NCBI RefSeq assembly: GCF_000750955.1
Contig: NZ_CCEJ010000003.1
Location: 372,001 to 436,000 of the forward strand
From: Criblamydia sequanensis CRIB-18
Lineage (GTDB): Bacteria; Chlamydiota; Chlamydiia; Chlamydiales; Criblamydiaceae
Length of the DNA: 64,000 nucleotides
Direction of reading: 5' to 3'
The translations under genes and the position numbers were made by a program. The notes under the pieces are model-generated. The model was not told the DNA's origin. It did not search any database and saw nothing but the letters and a program-made list of their open reading frames with translations. Below, piece after piece: positions 35,201-43,923 of the stretch (position 1 is its first letter; every line of letters starts with the position of its first letter).

Positions 35201-37644
35201 GTTTCAGAATCGGTAAAAATCTTTAAAGGTTTTAGCTTTTTATAGATAGCGGGTAATTTTTCTTTTAATGACGAGTTTTGCATCGCCTTATTAAGACGAT
35301 CTATCCAAAAGGACGCAAGATCACATAAAGCTTCTTTCTTAAAATTTTCGGCAATTAAAATTTCTTCAAGCGCCTTTAAGGATTCTTCTTCTTTCAGCTC
35401 ATTAAAAAGCCAAATTATTAGCTCTAGCTCTTCTTTTGAAGCTTTAAATAATTTTGTTCCTTCGGGAAAAATTTTGAAAATGCCTTGGAGAAGCTTAGGT
35501 AAATCTGTGAGACGAAAAATTTCGCTTCTTGTTTGACAAGATTTACAAATAAGAGCCCAAGAGGAAAGTAGTTGAGTGTTTTTTGAAATGTATCTCATGC
35601 CGAGCAAGGTATCCATAGCCAGATCAGGCCTTAAAGGAGCTATGGTTTTAATAAAAGAGTGCTTAACACTTCCGTTTGCCGTTTGAGATTGAAAGAGAGC
35701 AAAACCTCTCTGTGTATAAAAATCATCTTTAGAGGAAACAAGGGCAAAAGAAAAATTGATAGCCGGATCTAAAAAAGTCTCCTTATTATGTTTAAAGTAC
35801 TCCTCTAAAATAATGTGATGGGTTTTAGTAAGTTTTAAAAGTTCGATGGCATTTTTTAGTCTTATATTATTTAGAATAACAGGCCAATCCTCCAATAGAA
35901 GGTCAAAAGCTTTTTCATTATTAGATTGAATTAAAGCTATAAGTTTTAGCTCTAACGCAAGTAGAGAGCTTTTTATCTTAATGCCATCTGCAATTTTGAG
36001 TAATTCAATCTCATCTAAAACCAGCTTTGTTTTTTTAAGATTAGCTTTCGGGATTAGAAAAGATTCTAGCAGTTTATTTAATTTGGGGTGGGAGGAGGCC
36101 TTAAGGGCACGAAAAGCTTCCATGGGATTTAAAGCCATTTGGAAAAAACAGTCTTTTCCCAAGTTGATTTTAAGAATGGCAGGTTCTCTAAATTGAGGAA
36201 TTTCGACACTAAAATTCGGTTTTTTGTTTTCCCCGAAGTAAGCTAAAAAAGCTTTGGCTTGAATCAAGGCCATTATTTCTTGGAAATCCACTTGTGATTG
36301 GACAAGGGAATCAATTAACTTGACAAAAGGAGTTTCGTCCTCTTCGAAAAGAACTCGCATTTGATCCCAAAGGGAAGCCTGTACTTCTTTTGATTTTAAA
36401 GTATAACATCCATAAAGGGCGAGGGTAAATGCTTCTAAAGAAGACCCTTCAAGGTGATTATTTAAGCTCTTTTTTAACAAAAAAGAAGGCGCTTCCAGCA
36501 TACCACGATAACTTACGCTTCTTTCTATAAAAATATCGAGCAAACCCTCCATCAAATCTTCATCTAAAACAATTCCTCCTCTTAATTGTAAAATAAGCGC
36601 TGTAGGCAACCCTGCTTCATTAATACGATTCCTTGGAGCTTTAGCGCGTGATGGAGATTCTGTCCTATATTTTTTTTTATCGGCTCGAATGACCTTGATT
36701 ATACGATCGAAAACAACTTGCGGAAGGTACTCATAATCACTTTCAGGGTATATGGAGATGGTCTTTTTACCGCATTCAATATCGGATTTCAAAACGTGAA
36801 TATTATTTATGCCATATTCAATAATCGCCTCAACAAGCGGTTCAAGGTTAAGCCTTAGTGCATCCCTTATAAATAAACTTTGGTTTTGCAACTCTTGAAC
36901 TAGTAAAAGCTCAAGACCTTGAATGGTTAAGGTGGCGTAACGATTGTCATTGTATTCTTTGTTTCTCTTGTCGTAACAACCCACTTTTTTATCTTTAACC
37001 GTTGAAATGTAGGCTGAGGGAGTGAAAAAATCACCTTCTCTAAAAGTTAAGAGAGTAAATTTTTCTGAGAAAAATTGATCCACTTCACTTATGCATTCTT
37101 CTAGGCCTTCTTCGGTTGAAAGAGTTGGAAGATGTATTCGAATGTCACTGTCATTCGGTGGGGATAAATTTTGAATGAGATGCATAAGTTCGAAATTGTC
37201 GATCTTAAGGGCAAAAAACAATTCAGGAAGGTAATGCTTTTTTAAAAGCTCAAATAATTTACTTCCAACTAATTCTAGATTAACTATGTTCTTACGGCTT
37301 TTAAGATAACAATAAAGTTCAAAAAGATTGTAGGATACACGGAACCCATTGCCTTTTAAAATAGCGTATCTAGGTTCAAAAAGAAAATCGATAGCGTCAT
37401 TTAAAGTGGCTTTATTGATTTTCGGCAGGTCAAAATCAGGGTCTTTTATAAGGAAAAGTTGATCATCGATTTTTTTTTTACTTTTAAGATCAGAAATAAA
37501 ACGTTCTTCTAAGGAATTTTCTTCCGCACTAGGTAAAGTTGCTGTCTCGCTTAATTTATCTATGTTTGAAGGTTCAAAATTCTTCTCTAGCAATTCTTGA
37601 TGGTTTTTTAAAATTAATCGAGAACTTAAAGGATCGCAATTCAT
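32257..37644 (-). CDS. giant helical protein with C-terminal CPBP protease-like domain
   Basis: 1795 aa. Residues 1-1580 are Leu/Lys/Glu-rich helical sequence suggestive of an alpha-solenoid; I cannot align regular repeats. The last about 200 residues turn hydrophobic and show the three CPBP (Abi/CAAX) motifs: D1693-E1694-LCF-R1698 (family EExxxR, first E replaced by D), YTLSH with H1746 (FxxxH), and H1791 in MAFHVGFA. The ELCFR spacing and 45-52 residue gaps fit that family, so a glutamate/histidine intramembrane metalloprotease is likely, if active. No signal peptide. Not in the conserved chlamydial gene order. No other function seen. Confidence 0.7.
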   Translation of the reverse strand: MNCDPLSSRLILKNHQELLEKNFEPSNIDKLSETATLPSAEENSLEERFISDLKSKKKIDDQLFLIKDPDFDLPKINKATLNDAIDFLFEPRYAILKGNGFRVSYNLFELYCYLKSRKNIVNLELVGSKLFELLKKHYLPELFFALKIDNFELMHLIQNLSPPNDSDIRIHLPTLSTEEGLEECISEVDQFFSEKFTLLTFREGDFFTPSAYISTVKDKKVGCYDKRNKEYNDNRYATLTIQGLELLLVQELQNQSLFIRDALRLNLEPLVEAIIEYGINNIHVLKSDIECGKKTISIYPESDYEYLPQVVFDRIIKVIRADKKKYRTESPSRAKAPRNRINEAGLPTALILQLRGGIVLDEDLMEGLLDIFIERSVSYRGMLEAPSFLLKKSLNNHLEGSSLEAFTLALYGCYTLKSKEVQASLWDQMRVLFEEDETPFVKLIDSLVQSQVDFQEIMALIQAKAFLAYFGENKKPNFSVEIPQFREPAILKINLGKDCFFQMALNPMEAFRALKASSHPKLNKLLESFLIPKANLKKTKLVLDEIELLKIADGIKIKSSLLALELKLIALIQSNNEKAFDLLLEDWPVILNNIRLKNAIELLKLTKTHHIILEEYFKHNKETFLDPAINFSFALVSSKDDFYTQRGFALFQSQTANGSVKHSFIKTIAPLRPDLAMDTLLGMRYISKNTQLLSSWALICKSCQTRSEIFRLTDLPKLLQGIFKIFPEGTKLFKASKEELELIIWLFNELKEEESLKALEEILIAENFKKEALCDLASFWIDRLNKAMQNSSLKEKLPAIYKKLKPLKIFTDSETLASYQEALLNLSLELNGDISLLKETIEEPFEKNLIPKAANKLHELLGKKCPLIIESKDFEGASALIALFLATQVPLLEESKTLLISLFDLLLDSKGLKFAQDFLFNLKFKSFFQDVEDLLKKRLTFLDLAMQEALLPSQEKETERPLKTSDNFKDTLLKILQRSLDYIETKETPISFIKAFFPLLIKFFKTHDLSKRPSLKKGINASTSKFFQAYASVKPINEIIDLVELMSFQSKINRLSWLVATLDELLKHAPLCVDPVLFHLGSKVLEKDPTLEEVQSLLKLVSDRDTLPIDLMAQLIEKMSAFKDTDLNLLAFDHLMALESNEWMGSQEARKKCWLSCLENAKILDKRIIWFFENASRFQEVFGEFLLESNFKFFKVLLCRINEVITKEELSSHLETIELFLQPFIDCEEETHKKEIDTLILLGYRILASSPKEDCLEKISNKVISCLDQDYLLDLVEEIICPLVLSILLKFDPFLEKPSKKRTPIRWNNVSEFHIASFARFIEEGSDPKYAHPFTIEGFKNHTILFNVLLKFVNNKCSRTKVILPLIKLLGSQRHEKLVEKAFPLFERVLKKPIPKNEAQLFVDSCLPFLENVIYHQFRGLFSAKLLPFLNDMKMKPFFSNSNYPQLIYTFIEKTLKLTPPIFYSTLIHELEGILKLIEDNLEGLKCNSFEQNKAIKLAVRIIYKIEISKKNPSPKILEDFFDKIYNYYANHPSFPKSERKIRSQLNPYIYAFYEKLLNHFSKIEKKNEFFTKMMDDWFKKFSEESRKRVVGFDAKEIESLDKKYYKYLKKRYTLRERVSRFWIYIFSNYALATCGSLIINYSFNPFFMLAQLNNANPICFRVSSATTLFSILCNNARNIIPFGGKARIAIFDELCFRVGLQEMLLKRYPKKVLQKYKPSLLPLVDARVVRVNRVLISALIYTLSHTQPQNEDVNCALVYKVGHFAFGVFLGLIQEHVPNDICPGLSMAFHVGFA

Positions 37645-37651
37645 AAATTTT

Positions 37652-39091
37652 TTATTTTGAGGTTTCGGAAGAGGCTTTAAATCTTTCGCAAATCCAATCG
37701 GAAATGGTTTTTAAAACAAGAGGCGATAGGGTTTCTTCAATTTGCGAGTACTCTTCAATGGATCCTGTTAGAGCTGTTTGAAACAAGTGATTCACTTTTG
37801 GAAATTCAATGACTTGATAGTCCTTATTGCAAGCTTTTTTTAGCGCTTTTGCAATTAAGGGCAAATTTTGCTTGGAAGAAACCTGAAGGTCCAATTCGCC
37901 ATTTAAAGCAAGGAAAGGGATTTTAATTTGTTTTAAAGCAGTTTTAGGATCATAGGTTAAAAAGTAGCGAAACCAGTTTGAGTTAATGCGGTCAATTTGT
38001 GTTTCGTAAATAACTCTTAATGCATTTCTTTTTTCATTTGGAAACTCATTTAAGTATCGCTCCAAAACCTTCCTTAATTCTATTTCTGCAATTCTTGGAT
38101 CATCTTCTTCTTTAATGATAGAGAAGAGTTTTTCTTGAAGATTCCTTTGCATTTCTCTTTCAGATAAGCCAACACCTTTGGCTTGCAAGATAGCTTGGGT
38201 TTGCTCGTAAAGCAATTCTTCACCGGTAATCGCAGGGCCTGCCATAAGAATAATAAAAGCTACATCTTTAGATTTTGAAGCCACCATGGGAGCGATTAAA
38301 CCTCCTTCGCTATGGCCGATCAGTCCAATTTGTTTTGAGTTTACCTCACTTCTATTTTTTAAATACTCGACCCCTGCTTGAACATCATCTGCAAAATCTA
38401 AACCTGTTGCAGATTCGTAGTGGCCGGTTGAAGAAGCCACCCCTCTTTTGTCCACCCTTAAAACAACGATTCCATTTCGAGTTAAATAGTCGGCAAGCAA
38501 AAAAAAAGGCTTATGTCCAAAAACAGTTTCATCACGGTCATTCGGTCCGGATCCGGCAATTAAAAGAACGGCAGGGCATTTTTTATCCGTTAAAGGACAA
38601 GTCAAAGTTCCGGCTAAAGTGACTTTTGCAAAGGTGTTTTCGTATTGGATATTTTCTACTCTATAGGGATAGGGAGCTTTTGGCTCTTGGGGCCTAAAAA
38701 GTTTTGATCTCTTTTTTAAAGTGAGGGTGTGGTTATTTTCATTTTGATAAAAAGTCCCTGTAATTTCATTTTTTAACTCATTAAAACACCCGTCAAAATG
38801 AAGTCCTAAAGACTCATTTTCAAAACGCAAGCTATTTTTGGTTAAAACAAGATCAAGAGGCAGGTCTTTAATCCCATGCTCCTTTAAGCTGCATCTGGAG
38901 ATTAAACGATTTTTTTCATCAAGGGTTACTACTAAATCCAGGTTTGAAGTTTTTGTTCCTTGAGTTTCTAAAGAAGAAATCCATGTTCCTAAAATAAAAT
39001 TTTTATTTTCTGCAGTTTGATCTTCAGAAAAAGAAGCTGCTAACAGAAAAGATTGGAAAATTGCGAAATATAAAAAAACTTTTCTGAACAT
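37652..39091 (-). CDS. secreted alpha/beta hydrolase (S33-like)
   Basis: About 479 aa from ATG 39091, which starts a clean signal peptide (MFRKVFLYFAIFQSFLLAAS); a longer frame to 39148 would bury it. The N-terminal 130 residues are a beta-rich domain seen in this family, then the hydrolase core with oxyanion segment LLIAGSGPNDRD, nucleophile elbow GHSEGG, and a late LNGELDLQVSSKQN holding the acid and FPKVNHLFQ the His. Probably an esterase or peptidase acting outside the inner membrane; substrate unknown. Its stop is 7 bp before the giant gene's start, so possibly one transcript. Confidence 0.85.
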   Translation of the reverse strand: MFRKVFLYFAIFQSFLLAASFSEDQTAENKNFILGTWISSLETQGTKTSNLDLVVTLDEKNRLISRCSLKEHGIKDLPLDLVLTKNSLRFENESLGLHFDGCFNELKNEITGTFYQNENNHTLTLKKRSKLFRPQEPKAPYPYRVENIQYENTFAKVTLAGTLTCPLTDKKCPAVLLIAGSGPNDRDETVFGHKPFFLLADYLTRNGIVVLRVDKRGVASSTGHYESATGLDFADDVQAGVEYLKNRSEVNSKQIGLIGHSEGGLIAPMVASKSKDVAFIILMAGPAITGEELLYEQTQAILQAKGVGLSEREMQRNLQEKLFSIIKEEDDPRIAEIELRKVLERYLNEFPNEKRNALRVIYETQIDRINSNWFRYFLTYDPKTALKQIKIPFLALNGELDLQVSSKQNLPLIAKALKKACNKDYQVIEFPKVNHLFQTALTGSIEEYSQIEETLSPLVLKTISDWICERFKASSETSK

Positions 39092-39236
39092 ATTAATTCG
39101 GATCACACTAAATGGCAGGAAGGAACATATTATCTCGATAAATTCCATTTTTTCAAGAAGAAGATTAATAAAAAAAGGAAACGCTTGTTTAAAAAAAAGT
39201 TTTTTTCTGATAACTTTTTTTATTTTTTGATATTTT

Positions 39237-40208
39237 ATGGATAAGAAGCTTCAACTCCCTGACTATCTTGTTAACAGCATAGAAAGTTTTTGTGAAAAAA
39301 TTCCCTTAAAAAATTTGAAAGAAGCAAGTGTTCGGCTCTCGAATAATTATTTAGCAGGGTTTGTTAATAAAAGGTTGCAAGCCCCGCTTGATCACATAGC
39401 TTATCTTGCTACTCGCTTCCCGGCTACTTTTGCAGCTTGCTCAAGCGTCTTTCATCAAATCAAATTAAAGACGGATAAGTCTTTTGAAACTCTTTTAGAT
39501 TTAGGCTCAGGCCCAGGGACTGTAGTTTTTGCAGCCCTTGAGTATTTCCCTTCCTTAAAGAAAATTTATATTGTAGAACAGGATGCTTTTTTTATTGAAT
39601 TTTGTAAAAAAACACTAAGAGATCATTTTCCTCATGTTTCCCTTGAAGTGCTTGCTAACGATATCAAAAAAACGGAGTTAAAAGAAGTCGATCTTATCAC
39701 CTCTTCTTATGCCCTGAATGAACTTGGTGAAATAGAATTTAATGAAATTGCCGAAAGGGTATTCTCGATTCAAAAAGATCTGGCAGTTTTTATAGAACCC
39801 GGTACCCCGAGAGGGTATAGCCTTATTTTAAAGTTAAGGGAGATGGCTTTTTCAAAAAATAAATTTCCTTTAGCTCCGTGTCCGCATAGTTTGGAATGCC
39901 CTTTAGCCAAAACTCAAAAATGGTGTCATTTTTCCGAGCGGCTTCCAAGATCTTCGATCCATCGGTTTTTAAAAGAAGCCCGTCTAAATTTTGAGGATGA
40001 AAAGTTTTCCTATTTTGCAGCGTCAAATATTGAGGCCGCTCCTCTTCTTGATAGAATCATAGGCCATCCAAGAAAACACTCCGGCCATATTTCCTTTGAT
40101 CTTTGCACAAAAGAGGGGAGAGCTACTCAAGAAATTATTTCAAAAAGAGACGGCACTTTTTACAAGGAAGCTAAAGAGTTGAAATGGGGTGATTGTCTAG
40201 AAAGTTAG
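39237..40208 (+). CDS. Rsm22-family methyltransferase-like protein
   Basis: 323 aa. SAM-binding motif TLLDLGSGPGTVVFAALEYF at about 85-104, then SSYALNELGE, FIEPGTPRGY, and a cysteine cluster PCPHSLECPLAKTQKWCHF with C215, C221 and C230, followed by LPRSSIHR. This is the mitochondrial/bacterial Rsm22 pattern; family members bind an Fe-S cluster and act in small-subunit assembly. Whether it methylates RNA is unsettled for the family. Divergent from the hydrolase gene; the gap is very AT-rich. Confidence 0.88.
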   Translation: MDKKLQLPDYLVNSIESFCEKIPLKNLKEASVRLSNNYLAGFVNKRLQAPLDHIAYLATRFPATFAACSSVFHQIKLKTDKSFETLLDLGSGPGTVVFAALEYFPSLKKIYIVEQDAFFIEFCKKTLRDHFPHVSLEVLANDIKKTELKEVDLITSSYALNELGEIEFNEIAERVFSIQKDLAVFIEPGTPRGYSLILKLREMAFSKNKFPLAPCPHSLECPLAKTQKWCHFSERLPRSSIHRFLKEARLNFEDEKFSYFAASNIEAAPLLDRIIGHPRKHSGHISFDLCTKEGRATQEIISKRDGTFYKEAKELKWGDCLES

Positions 40209-40319
40209 CTTTCATTTTTAAGAATCTGATAAGGAATTATTATTATCCATATATTTTGTTAATTAGATATTTATAACCATCTATTAATTTTATCTCAGTA
40301 AAATTTAATGAGGTTATTT

Positions 40320-40826
40320 ATGCAGGTTAATAATAATTTCGCATGGAAAATTGTAGAGAAAGCCCAAGAAGAAATTCCTTATTCTTCATATTATTGCACA
40401 GAAAAAGGAACAGTAATTCCGATTTATCAGGGTAGTTTAGAACAAAATGAAAGTGGATTTACTTATATCAAAGTCCATGATGATTTTATTAAAAAACTTT
40501 CTTCTTTAGCTAAGAAAATATTGGATCCTAAATTTGAGCCCGCTCCTTACCTTTCAAATGGGCATGATGATAAAGTGGGAGCTCATATTACTTTAAGTAA
40601 ATCAAGTTTAAACGCAAAACTTAAACCAGGCGATAAGGGTAAAACAGTCCATTTTCGTCTAAAACCAGTTATAGAAGATTTTTATCAGTATGGCGGTCAT
40701 CTTTTAAACGGACGCATCCTAACATTGGTTGTAGAAGTTTTGGATGTCGATCATTGCAAAAGTTTAATTCAAGAAAGGGGATTTTCAACAAATAATTCTC
40801 ATATTACTTTTGCCATGAAGTCATAA
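40320..40826 (+). CDS. small protein with two HxT motifs, 2H phosphoesterase-like
   Basis: 168 aa. ATG 40320 is preferred: GAGG lies at 40310-40313, at the right distance; an ATG at 40308 is also in frame. Two H-x-T motifs, H89-I-T91 (GAHITLSK) and H161-I-T163 (NSHITFAM), are separated by 70 residues, the layout of 2H phosphoesterases (2'-5' RNA ligase/cyclic phosphodiesterase fold). The GAHIT context and C-terminal strand fit. Possible substrates are 2',3'-cyclic phosphates or RNA ends. No partner gene is adjacent; hprK follows 84 bp downstream. Confidence 0.55.
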   Translation: MQVNNNFAWKIVEKAQEEIPYSSYYCTEKGTVIPIYQGSLEQNESGFTYIKVHDDFIKKLSSLAKKILDPKFEPAPYLSNGHDDKVGAHITLSKSSLNAKLKPGDKGKTVHFRLKPVIEDFYQYGGHLLNGRILTLVVEVLDVDHCKSLIQERGFSTNNSHITFAMKS

Positions 40827-40910
40827 ACCGCTTTGGAAATTTTTTTTCTGCTTGAGATCTAAACTGATTTTTATTAGCGTTATCTCTTCTCACATGTAGA
40901 AGGGAAATGC

Positions 40911-41912
40911 ATGTACCTTGTCGAAGACCTATATCATTGCCATAAAGAAAGACTCAATTTAGAGCTTATAGCAGGAAAGAAAGGCATTAAAAGGCCAATT
41001 CAAGTTCCTGAAGTTCAAAGACCTGGATTAAGTTTAAGCGGATACATTAAAAGCCACGCCGGAAAGCGAATCCTCGTTTTTGGAAAAGTTGAGATCGAGT
41101 ATCTAAGAACCCTTGATCATGAGACAACCCTTGAGCGTCTTCAAAATATTTTAACCACTCCGGTTCCGGCCATTATTGTTTCAAGAAGATTTCGTCCCCC
41201 CAAAGAACTGGTGTATTTATGTGAAAAACAAAATATCCCTCTTTTTCGAACGAACATGAGCACCATGAATCTTTTAAGCAAGATCATGATTACATTAACT
41301 GAGGAATTTGCACCCTCTACAACTTGCCACGGCACTCTTGTAGAGGTTTTTGGCGTGGGTATTTTAATACAAGGCGACTCCTCAGTCGGCAAAAGCGAGT
41401 CGGCTCTTGGATTGATTGAAAGGGGCCATCGTCTTATCTCTGATGACATCGTAAAAATTCGAAAAAGGGAAGGGTCCTATCTTGAAGGTTTTGGCGCCGA
41501 TCTTACAAGACACCATATGGAGATAAGAGGTATTGGCATTATCAACGTGGCGCACCTTTATGGAGCTGTTTGTGTTCGCGATCACAAAAGCATTGATCTT
41601 GTAGTGAGACTAGAGAAATGGGATGAAGATCATTTTTATGACCGCATAGGTTTAGATGAAAAAACAACAGAGTTTCTTGGAGTTGAAGTGCCCTTCCATC
41701 TTCTTCCTGTCAAACCGGGTAGGGATGTTGTGTTGCTTTTAGAAACTATTGCGCTCAATCATCGTTTGAAGCAAATGGGTTATAATTCTGCAAAAGAATT
41801 TAACATGAAGCTACTTGAGAAAATTGCTTCCAAGCAACGAAAGCGAGCGTTTAAAGATAAAGAGGAAGTGAAAGTAAGTGAAAATCATTCAAAAAGTAAA
41901 AATAAAAAATAA
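40911..41912 (+). CDS. hprK: HPr kinase/phosphorylase
   Basis: Phosphorylates and dephosphorylates HPr on its regulatory serine in response to ATP and phosphate. 333 aa. Walker A GDSSVGKSESAL at about 158-169, then SDDIVKI, and the C-terminal family signature GIGIINVAHLYG. Good Shine-Dalgarno (GAAGGG) before the ATG. Overlaps ptsH by 35 bp. The presence of both HPrK and HPr with a Ser equivalent supports a regulatory rather than purely transport role for this PTS. Confidence 0.95.
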   Translation: MYLVEDLYHCHKERLNLELIAGKKGIKRPIQVPEVQRPGLSLSGYIKSHAGKRILVFGKVEIEYLRTLDHETTLERLQNILTTPVPAIIVSRRFRPPKELVYLCEKQNIPLFRTNMSTMNLLSKIMITLTEEFAPSTTCHGTLVEVFGVGILIQGDSSVGKSESALGLIERGHRLISDDIVKIRKREGSYLEGFGADLTRHHMEIRGIGIINVAHLYGAVCVRDHKSIDLVVRLEKWDEDHFYDRIGLDEKTTEFLGVEVPFHLLPVKPGRDVVLLLETIALNHRLKQMGYNSAKEFNMKLLEKIASKQRKRAFKDKEEVKVSENHSKSKNKK

Positions 41913-42153
41913 AATGGGTCTTCATACAAGACCTGCTACCATGATCGTTAAAATTTTACAAAACTGTAAGAGCCTTGTGCAATTTACCTATCGGAATGAA
42001 ACCGTTAACGCAAAAAGCATTTTAAGCATACTAATGCTTGCAGCAAAAAAAAATTCCAGCATAACTATAGTTTGTGATGGGGACGATGCGCAAATCACAA
42101 TGGATACTTTAACAGCGGCATTTGAGAATCAGTTTGGAGAAGCGGCAACATGA
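41878..42153 (+). CDS. ptsH: phosphocarrier protein HPr
   Basis: About 91 aa from a GTG start (41878) with GAGGAAG upstream, inside the end of hprK. The phosphoacceptor H16 is in GLHTRPA and the HPrK target Ser is S47 in NAKSILS. Takes phosphate from Enzyme I and normally passes it to sugar-specific EIIs. Overlaps ptsI by four bases (ATGA), so all three genes are translationally coupled. No EII is in the window. Confidence 0.95.
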   Translation: MKIIQKVKIKNKMGLHTRPATMIVKILQNCKSLVQFTYRNETVNAKSILSILMLAAKKNSSITIVCDGDDAQITMDTLTAAFENQFGEAAT

Positions 42154-43916
42154 AGGTTTTAGAAGAGTTATTTTTTCAAGGCGTCGCCCTTTCCCCCGGG
42201 ATAGCTCAAGGAAAGCCTCTTGTCTTCAATTTAATGGATGATGATGTTCTTGAATTTACCATTTCAGAAGATGACATCGAACATGAGATTGAACGCTACC
42301 TTAATGCTTTAAAAAAATGCCGTGAAGAAATTAGAGCTCTTCAAAAAAAACTTAAAGAGGATGATATCGATGAAGGGGCTGAAATTCTAGAAGCTCAACT
42401 TCATATCACCCAAGACCCCTTGCTTACCCAAACAGTGGAAGAGGGGATTAGGGAGGATCGAAAAAACGCTGAATTTGTATTTAAGTCTCTAATTAAAAAA
42501 TATCAGAATAAATTCCAATCCCTGCAAGAGCCTTTTTTTCGTGAACGCTTTAAGGACTTGCAAGACATTTCAAGAAGAATTATTGCCAATTTAAAAGAAA
42601 GCGTCCGCTTTAGCTTGGCAGATATTCCACCCGGGACAGTCGTTTTCGCCCACGAACTTTTAGTGACCGATGTCGCTGAAGTAAAGGCTGGAAATATTGC
42701 AGGGTTTGTGACATTTAAAGGCGGGGCTGCATCTCACGCAGCTATTGTTGCAAGAGCAAAAGGCATCCCTTATGTTACAGGAATCGAGCTAAAAAAAATT
42801 GATCTAAACTCTCTTGAAAATGTAATTGTCGATGGCAAAACAGGAGAGGTGATCATCAATCCAAGTCCGATGACGGCCGCAAAATATCGATCGATAAGAG
42901 AGGAACATGCCCTTCATTTTTCAAGGCTTAAAGAAAAACACTCGCTTGCAGCTGAAACTTATGATGGCTATGAGATAAGGCTATCTGCAAATCTTGAAAT
43001 GGTGAGCGATTTAGACTCTCTTCAAGAGCAGTGCCCTCATGGCGTTGGACTTTTTAGATCAGAATACATCTTTTTATCTCAACAAGAGTTTCCACCGGAA
43101 GATTCACAATTTGAGATCTATAAGCGTATTGTTGAGAAGATGCAGAATTTGCCTATTGTGATTAGAACCTTTGATGTAGGGGGAGATAAAATTGTTCACT
43201 CTCAGCCCCTTTTACAGAAAGGAAACCCTTTTCTTGGGTGCCGGGCTCTCAGGTTTTTGCTGCGGGAAAGAGAAATTTTTAAAGCTCAGTTAAAAGCCAT
43301 TTTAAGAGCGGCGGCTTTTGGCGATGTCAGTATCTTGTTTCCTATGGTCTCTTCTTTAAATGAGATTAAGGAAGCGAAAATGCTGTTAAAAGAAGCGAGC
43401 GGGGAATTGGCCGCCAAGGGCGTTGCTCACAAAGAAAAAATTCGTATCGGCTGCATGATTGAAGTGCCTTCAGCTGCCATTATCGCAGACCTTATTGCCG
43501 AAGAATGCGATTTTTTATCCATTGGGACAAATGATCTAGTGCAATATGCCCTTGCGGTGGATCGATCAAGCAATGCCATGCAATCTTTTTATACTCCGAC
43601 ACATCCCGGCGTCATTAGATTGATCAAGCTTGTTGTGGCGGAAGCCAATCAAAGAGGTATTCCCGTGTCTCTTTGCGGTGAAATTGCTGCCGATCCGAGG
43701 TTCACCCCTCTTTTATTAGGTCTTGGGGTTCATGAACTTTCTCTTGCCAGCCGATATATTCCGATCATTAAAAATGCGATACGAAATACAAGCATTGTGG
43801 CAGCAAGCCATCTAGCGGAAAAAGTTCTTGCTTTATCGACTGCCGAAGAAGTTATGGAGGTTTTAACTGAAGAGTATCGAGCAAGTGTCCCTGAAGACTC
43901 CGCTTTCTATACTTAA
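42150..43916 (+). CDS. ptsI: PTS Enzyme I (phosphoenolpyruvate-protein phosphotransferase)
   Basis: Transfers phosphate from PEP to HPr. 588 aa, full length. Catalytic H196 in GGAASHAAIVARAKGIPY; PEP-binding C-terminal barrel with RSEYIFL, RTFDVGGDK and the GCMIEVPSAA and CGEIAADPR segments; D/E metal ligands fit the family. A terminal gene of the hprK-ptsH-ptsI operon. The operon order matches chlamydial ptsH-ptsI, with ybaB-dnaX next beyond the mobile debris. Confidence 0.97.
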   Translation: MKVLEELFFQGVALSPGIAQGKPLVFNLMDDDVLEFTISEDDIEHEIERYLNALKKCREEIRALQKKLKEDDIDEGAEILEAQLHITQDPLLTQTVEEGIREDRKNAEFVFKSLIKKYQNKFQSLQEPFFRERFKDLQDISRRIIANLKESVRFSLADIPPGTVVFAHELLVTDVAEVKAGNIAGFVTFKGGAASHAAIVARAKGIPYVTGIELKKIDLNSLENVIVDGKTGEVIINPSPMTAAKYRSIREEHALHFSRLKEKHSLAAETYDGYEIRLSANLEMVSDLDSLQEQCPHGVGLFRSEYIFLSQQEFPPEDSQFEIYKRIVEKMQNLPIVIRTFDVGGDKIVHSQPLLQKGNPFLGCRALRFLLREREIFKAQLKAILRAAAFGDVSILFPMVSSLNEIKEAKMLLKEASGELAAKGVAHKEKIRIGCMIEVPSAAIIADLIAEECDFLSIGTNDLVQYALAVDRSSNAMQSFYTPTHPGVIRLIKLVVAEANQRGIPVSLCGEIAADPRFTPLLLGLGVHELSLASRYIPIIKNAIRNTSIVAASHLAEKVLALSTAEEVMEVLTEEYRASVPEDSAFYT

Positions 43917-43923
43917 GATTAAG

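Noticed and set aside
15226-37644. CRISPR array or prophage in the accessory blocks
   Set aside because: No regularly spaced repeats, and no capsid, terminase, tail or lysis genes.
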